A DNA stretch of 9,211 bases from JAWXCH01 sp034440595 (GTDB lineage: Bacteria; Planctomycetota; Planctomycetia; Pirellulales; JALHPA01), in NCBI GenBank assembly GCA_034440595.1, contig JAWXCH010000229.1, positions 1-9,211 on the forward strand, read 5' to 3'. This document shows, in pieces, positions 6,167 through 9,211 of the stretch (its first letter is position 1; the number at the start of each line of letters is the position of its first letter). Under the pieces are notes generated by a model. It was not told where the DNA came from. It ran no database searches and was given only the letters and a program-made list of their open reading frames with translations. The position numbers were made by a program, and so were the translations under genes.

Positions 6167-6304
6167 AGTTACGAGTGATTTGAATATTGAAGTTGATTGC
6201 GTTTGAGAGTGATTTCGGACACGCCATCGGGCACAATAACGCCGCATTCTCCTAGGGTGCGGGGCCTTGTTTGGCGAAAATGATAGTAGATAGGTATTTG
6301 TGCC

Positions 6305-6661
6305 ATGCGTACAACCAATGCGGTTCCTCGTAACCGTCGTAAGAAGCGGCTCTTCCAAAAGGTCAAAGGTTTTGTCGGTGGTCGTCGCAAGCTATTGCGA
6401 ACCGCTAAGGAAACTCTGGTTCGTGCTGGCGTCTACGCCTTTCGCGATCGCCGCCGTCGCAAACGTGATTTCCGCCGCCTCTGGATTATCCGTATCAATG
6501 CCGCTAGCCGCGAACGTGGCCTGCGCTACAGCCAGTTCATTGCCGGCTTGAACAAGGCCAAGATCGGGTTGGACCGCAAGTCCCTCTCCGAGATGGCAAT
6601 CCACGATCCAGCCGGTTTTGACGCAGTCTTTGCACAAGTCAAAGCGGCCCTCGGCAGCTAG
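6305..6661 (+). CDS. rplT: 50S ribosomal protein L20 (bL20)
   Basis: bL20 binds 23S rRNA early in large-subunit assembly and is the usual autogenous repressor of the infC-rpmI-rplT operon. The 118 residues are canonical. The long basic N-terminal helix opens MRTTNAVPRNRRKKRLFQ, followed by KVKGFVGGRRKLLRTAKE, FRDRRRRKRDFRRLWIIRIN (46-65), a globular C-domain with LRYSQFIAGLNKA (73-85), and the closing segment with DPAGFDAVFAQVKAAL. Length and ends are normal. Start ATG 6305 has only a weak AGG at 6292-6294. Near-identical structured repeats lie on both sides, 199 bases before the start (6106) and 38 bases after the stop (6699). Confidence 0.97.
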   Translation: MRTTNAVPRNRRKKRLFQKVKGFVGGRRKLLRTAKETLVRAGVYAFRDRRRRKRDFRRLWIIRINAASRERGLRYSQFIAGLNKAKIGLDRKSLSEMAIHDPAGFDAVFAQVKAALGS

Positions 6662-6698
6662 TGCGTTGAAAACTAATACAACGGCGCGTTTCGTGCTC

Positions 6699-6754
6699 TT
6701 CACCTCTCCCTCTGGGAGAGGTCGTCGCCCCAGCGACGGGTGAGGGTGTCTGAG
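6699..6754. repeat. Two-hairpin dispersed repeat, copy 2 (after rplT)
   Basis: Same orientation as copy 1. CCTCTCCC (6703-6710) pairs with GGGAGAGG (6714-6721) over TCT, and CGTCGC (6723-6728) pairs with GCGACG (6733-6738) over CCCA. The sequence outside the first loop matches copy 1 except one base in the second loop, through GGTGAGGGTGTCTGA. It begins 38 bases after the rplT stop. Confidence 0.8.
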
Positions 6755-6841
6755 AGAAGCCAATTATGAACTGGATAGAACAACTCTACGGTTCTACATA
6801 CCCATTCTCGCTTAGCATCGCGGCCTGCGGTTAAATCAAAA

Positions 6842-7900
6842 ATGGCGCTTGCAGAATTCATCGCCGAACTGGACCAACTTAGCCAGCAAGCCGTTGACGC
6901 CTTTGCCACCGCCACTGACGCTGCCGCCGTCGAAGCCGCACGTGTCGAATTCCTGGGTGCCAAAAGTGGTCGTCTTAAGTCCGCACAAAAAGGTCTCGGC
7001 ACTGTACCTCCTGCCGATAAGCCGGCCGCCGGCAAACGCTTCAACGAACTAAAGCAAACCGTCGAAGCTGCACTTGCCGCCGCGCAAGAACGAATCGCCG
7101 CCGGTGCCGACTCCGCACAGCGCGATCTGTTCGACCCCACACTCCCCGGCATCCGCCCGGTACTCGGCCACCTGCACCCGATCACGCAAACGATCGAAGA
7201 GCTAAAAGACATCATGGGCCGACTCGGCTTCACAGTGGCCGAAGGGCCAGAGATCGAAGACGAGTGGCATAATTTCGAGGCGCTGAATATTCCCGCCTCG
7301 CACCCCGCTCGCGATCCGCTCGAGAACTTCTACCTCGCAACGGCAAAAGTAGGTACGGGCGAAAAAGGTGCCGCCGGAGTGACCGGCAGTCCGCTGCTGC
7401 TACGCAGCCAGACTAGCACGGTCCAGATTCGCGTAATGGAGAATCAGCCACCGCCGGTGCGGATAATCTCGCTCGGTCGTGTCTATCGCCCGGACGATGC
7501 TGATGCCACGCACTATCCGATGTTCCACCAGATCGAAGGGCTGCTGGTCGATCGTGGGGTGACGATGGCCGACCTGAAAAGTGTGTTGCGGCTTTTTGCC
7601 GCCAGCTTCTTGGGCCACGATGTCCATATTCGTTTTCGCCCGTCGTTCTTTCCCTTTACCGAGCCAAGTGTCGAAGTCGACATGAGCTGGATCGACCGCG
7701 ATGGTTCCACGCGCTGGGTCGAGATGGGTGGTGCGGGCATGGTTGATCCAAACGTGTTGCGTGCCGTTGGATACGACCCCGATGAAGTCACCGGATTCGC
7801 CTTCGGCCTGGGGGTCGAGCGCGTCTGTGCCCGGCGTCATCGTATCGCGGACATCCGCGAATTCTATAAAAACGATATTCGTTTCTTGCAGCAGTTTTAG
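6842..7900 (+). CDS. pheS: Phenylalanyl-tRNA synthetase alpha subunit
   Basis: PheS is the catalytic subunit of the alpha2-beta2 enzyme that charges tRNA-Phe. The 352-residue product has the N-terminal tRNA-binding coiled coil (about 1-90) with the FLGAKSGRLK element, then the class II core: EGPEIEDEWHNFEALNIP (134-151), RSQTSTVQIR (188-197), LGRVYRPDDADATHYPMFHQ (211-230), motif 2 FRPSFFPFTEPSVEVD (265-280) and motif 3 FGLGVERV (321-328), ending NDIRFLQQF. A Gly/Ala/Lys-rich segment (about 168-184) is inserted between ENFYLAT and LLLRSQTS compared with E. coli (327 residues). Start ATG 6842 fits the family N-terminus but has no Shine-Dalgarno sequence. The beta subunit gene pheT does not follow and must be elsewhere for a working enzyme. 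Confidence 0.97.
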   Translation: MALAEFIAELDQLSQQAVDAFATATDAAAVEAARVEFLGAKSGRLKSAQKGLGTVPPADKPAAGKRFNELKQTVEAALAAAQERIAAGADSAQRDLFDPTLPGIRPVLGHLHPITQTIEELKDIMGRLGFTVAEGPEIEDEWHNFEALNIPASHPARDPLENFYLATAKVGTGEKGAAGVTGSPLLLRSQTSTVQIRVMENQPPPVRIISLGRVYRPDDADATHYPMFHQIEGLLVDRGVTMADLKSVLRLFAASFLGHDVHIRFRPSFFPFTEPSVEVDMSWIDRDGSTRWVEMGGAGMVDPNVLRAVGYDPDEVTGFAFGLGVERVCARRHRIADIREFYKNDIRFLQQF

Positions 7901-7975
7901 GGGCTGGACTGGACTGAAAGATATCGAGGCAATTTGTGAGCGGTATCTTCACGTCGGAAACTCGGAAGCTGTTCC

Positions 7976-8638
7976 ATGCCCGAAAAGTTCGATCCTCAGC
8001 GATGGTTCGATAAGATTCAGGAAACGTGGGCACCGTTTGCGCAGACGCGTTTCGTCATCCCGTTCTGCACGCCGATCTTTGAACGACCTTCGGCAGTTGT
8101 AGTTGGGAAGAATCACAGTGATTTCGTTAAAGGTGGCGGTAAAGAGTCGGATCTCATCGCTGCCGAGTTCGCTAACGGATTGCCGAAAATAAACACGTTC
8201 CTGGATCACAACCACAAGTTCGCTAGTGGACTCAAAACGATCTGCAAAAGGGCCAGTATTGAAATTGACGAAACGTGGATCGGAACCAATCGCTGTGCAG
8301 TACAAACCGGTCCAGATGGAATTATCGAGATAGAACGCAATCGACATTTTTTTGATTGCCAAGACAAGATGGACGGTATCTTGTGTGAATTGTTCGCGGA
8401 GATAGTACCTCGCAATGTGATACTCACCGGCGAATACGCGGCCGCGTTATACTATCCCGACGCTGGCAGAACCCCAATTTCGTTGCTGAGGCCACGCGAT
8501 ATTACATTTCCGAACACCGACAGTACGACCCGCGTTATACCGATACATCACCCGTCACGGGCAACCTATTGGCAGCCTGCTGCTGAAACACTTTCCAAGT
8601 ACTTCATTCGAGACGATCGAAGCTCAAAGGAGCTATAG
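7976..8638 (+). CDS. Uncharacterised protein, uracil-DNA glycosylase-like motifs
   Basis: I do not recognise this 220-residue protein by family name. Its motif order resembles the uracil-DNA glycosylase superfamily. A strand leads into VVVGKNHSDF (41-50), like the GxNP-type motif A, with Asn46 in the catalytic-residue position of the SMUG/MUG groups. IGTNRC (102-107) resembles the TN..KC strand after the core helices. NVILTGEYAAALYY (147-160) resembles the 'vivalG..aa..l' strand-helix, and VIPIHHPSRATYW (187-199) matches the HPS motif B, with His192. In that fold these residues bind and excise a deaminated base. No signal peptide or membrane helix is seen. Start ATG 7976 has GGAAG at 7964-7968. 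It begins 75 bases after pheS, where pheT might be expected, and looks AT-richer than pheS. A non-catalytic relative or a different alpha/beta fold is possible. Confidence 0.5.
   Translation: MPEKFDPQRWFDKIQETWAPFAQTRFVIPFCTPIFERPSAVVVGKNHSDFVKGGGKESDLIAAEFANGLPKINTFLDHNHKFASGLKTICKRASIEIDETWIGTNRCAVQTGPDGIIEIERNRHFFDCQDKMDGILCELFAEIVPRNVILTGEYAAALYYPDAGRTPISLLRPRDITFPNTDSTTRVIPIHHPSRATYWQPAAETLSKYFIRDDRSSKEL
8628..8632 (+). promoter_or_regulatory. Hydrolase ribosome site inside the upstream gene
   Basis: AGGAG lies within the last codons of the glycosylase-like gene, 12 bases before ATG 8645. The two genes are only six bases apart, which suggests co-transcription and possibly coupled translation. 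Confidence 0.55.
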
Positions 8639-8644
8639 TCCACT

Positions 8645-9211
8645 ATGAAAATTCATATCGCCCTGCTCCTCTTCCTCCTCGCCTTCACTCATATCGCCCT
8701 CGCTGCGTCCCCCGCTCCAGCAACTCCGCAACCAATCCTGCCGGGTGGAATCGTGGTGCCTCTCTATCCGCCAACATCGCGGCACCTTAAGCAAGACAAA
8801 CTGCATGAAGTCGAAAAAATCAACAGCACGCTCAAACACAAATCCGACACCACGCGAAGCGTCCTCAATATTCATAACCCGTCCATCGAAGTACACCGTG
8901 CCAAAGACGATGCGACCAACACCGGTACCGCACTCATCATCGCCCCCGGTGGCGGTCACGGTATACTCTGGGTTGGCCCCGAGGGGACTGACTTCATCCC
9001 GCAGTTGCAAAAGCATGGCATCACCACCATCATTCTGCGCAATCGCCTCCGCAGCGACGGCTATGAACCAACCACCGACGCTGTAAACGACGCGTTTCAG
9101 GCCATTCGACAGGTCCGTGCGCATGCCGCCGAGTGGAAACTGGACCCCGCCAAGATCGGCATCCTTGGCTTCTCCGCCGGTGCAGAACTTTCTTCCGCTA
9201 CCGCATTGGAC
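8645..9211 (+). CDS. Secreted alpha/beta hydrolase, esterase-like (partial)
   Basis: The frame is open from ATG 8645 to the right edge, giving 189 residues with the C-terminus missing. The N-terminus is a signal peptide: MKIH, a Leu/Ala/Phe-rich core (5-19) and a likely cut after ALA (20/21). The mature part has a Pro-rich start, then an esterase-like alpha/beta hydrolase: ALIIAPGGGHG (96-106), which supplies the oxyanion-hole glycines; ITTIILRNRL (126-135); a helix with DAFQAIRQVRAHAAEW (149-164); and DPAKIGILGFSAG (167-179), whose Ser177 is the expected nucleophile in GxSxG. The catalytic Asp and His would lie beyond the window. Families with this layout include acetylxylan esterase and BD-FAE-type enzymes, common among secreted planctomycete hydrolases; the substrate cannot be read here. 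It follows the glycosylase-like gene after six bases. Confidence 0.85.
   Translation, partial: MKIHIALLLFLLAFTHIALAASPAPATPQPILPGGIVVPLYPPTSRHLKQDKLHEVEKINSTLKHKSDTTRSVLNIHNPSIEVHRAKDDATNTGTALIIAPGGGHGILWVGPEGTDFIPQLQKHGITTIILRNRLRSDGYEPTTDAVNDAFQAIRQVRAHAAEWKLDPAKIGILGFSAGAELSSATALD

Larger units (their letters stand above)
5941..6304. other. Repeat-filled rpmI-rplT spacer
   Basis: The 364 bases hold no gene. They contain two CACTGGC-type hairpins (5964-5992, 6145-6166) and one structured repeat (6048-6106). Nearer rplT there is a short hairpin with CCGCA (6242-6246) pairing TGCGG (6258-6262). Minus-strand frames through the area translate the repeats and are not genes. I found no strong promoter for rplT. 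Confidence 0.65.

Noticed and set aside
5801..6390. Minus-strand frames across rpmI-rplT (185, 68 and 73 codons)
   Set aside because: They translate the hairpin repeats (HPHPSL...RPLP pattern) and the opposite strand of ribosomal protein genes.
5964..6754. CRISPR array from the repeated hairpins
   Set aside because: There are only two copies of each type, at irregular spacing, with a gene between the longer copies and no cas genes.
6755..6841. T-box or attenuator leader for pheS
   Set aside because: The leader is too short, no T-box sequence or Phe-rich leader peptide is seen; only a six-base inverted repeat TAGAAC/GTTCTA (6776-6796) is present.
6392..7233. Minus-strand frames opposite rplT and pheS
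   Set aside because: They are antisense shadows of conserved genes, one again reading through structured repeat copy 2.
8633..9124. 163-codon minus-strand frame
   Set aside because: The plus strand encodes a clear signal peptide and alpha/beta hydrolase over the same bases; the opposite frame has an acidic low-complexity end and no domain.

Overview
The window looks like chromosomal DNA of a planctomycete, most probably a Pirellulales relative. The signs are an L9 with an N-terminal extension before its usual first strand, an L25/Ctc with a long acidic tail, the gene order pth-rpsF-ssb-rplI-dnaB without rpsR, several starts with no Shine-Dalgarno sequence, and intergenic spaces full of short hairpin repeats of the kind I recall from planctomycete genomes. 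The organism call is inference from gene content; there is no rRNA gene to settle it.

Layout: (1) 3-361, minus strand: a GxxExxY-family gene cut off before its nuclease core, with a CGCAGAG-type repeat upstream of it. (2) 387-5182, minus strand: a housekeeping run, in transcription order rplY/ctc (L25), pth, rpsF (S6), ssb, rplI (L9) and dnaB. (3) 5183-5736: a 554-base divergent region with a good -10 box facing right. (4) 5737-7900, plus strand: rpmI (L35), rplT (L20) and pheS. Here rpmI and rplT are pushed 364 bases apart by repeat hairpins, and rplT is bracketed by two copies of a longer structured repeat. (5) 7976-9211, plus strand: a small protein with motifs like the uracil-DNA glycosylase superfamily, then a secreted alpha/beta hydrolase that runs off the right edge.

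The left operon joins translation (S6, L9, L25, peptidyl-tRNA hydrolase) to replication (SSB, DnaB), a conserved bacterial association. The right operon is the infC-rpmI-rplT-pheST neighbourhood with infC missing upstream and pheT not following pheS. Where pheT would be expected there is an AT-richer, poorly recognised gene with a glycosylase-like motif set, closely followed by a secreted esterase-like gene.

Most of the window is ordinary core genome. The parts worth a second look are the glycosylase-like gene, the four hairpin elements around rplT, the broken GxxExxY locus, the TTG start of rpsF, and the missing partners rpsR, infC and pheT. I see no CRISPR array, prophage, insertion sequence, tRNA or rRNA.
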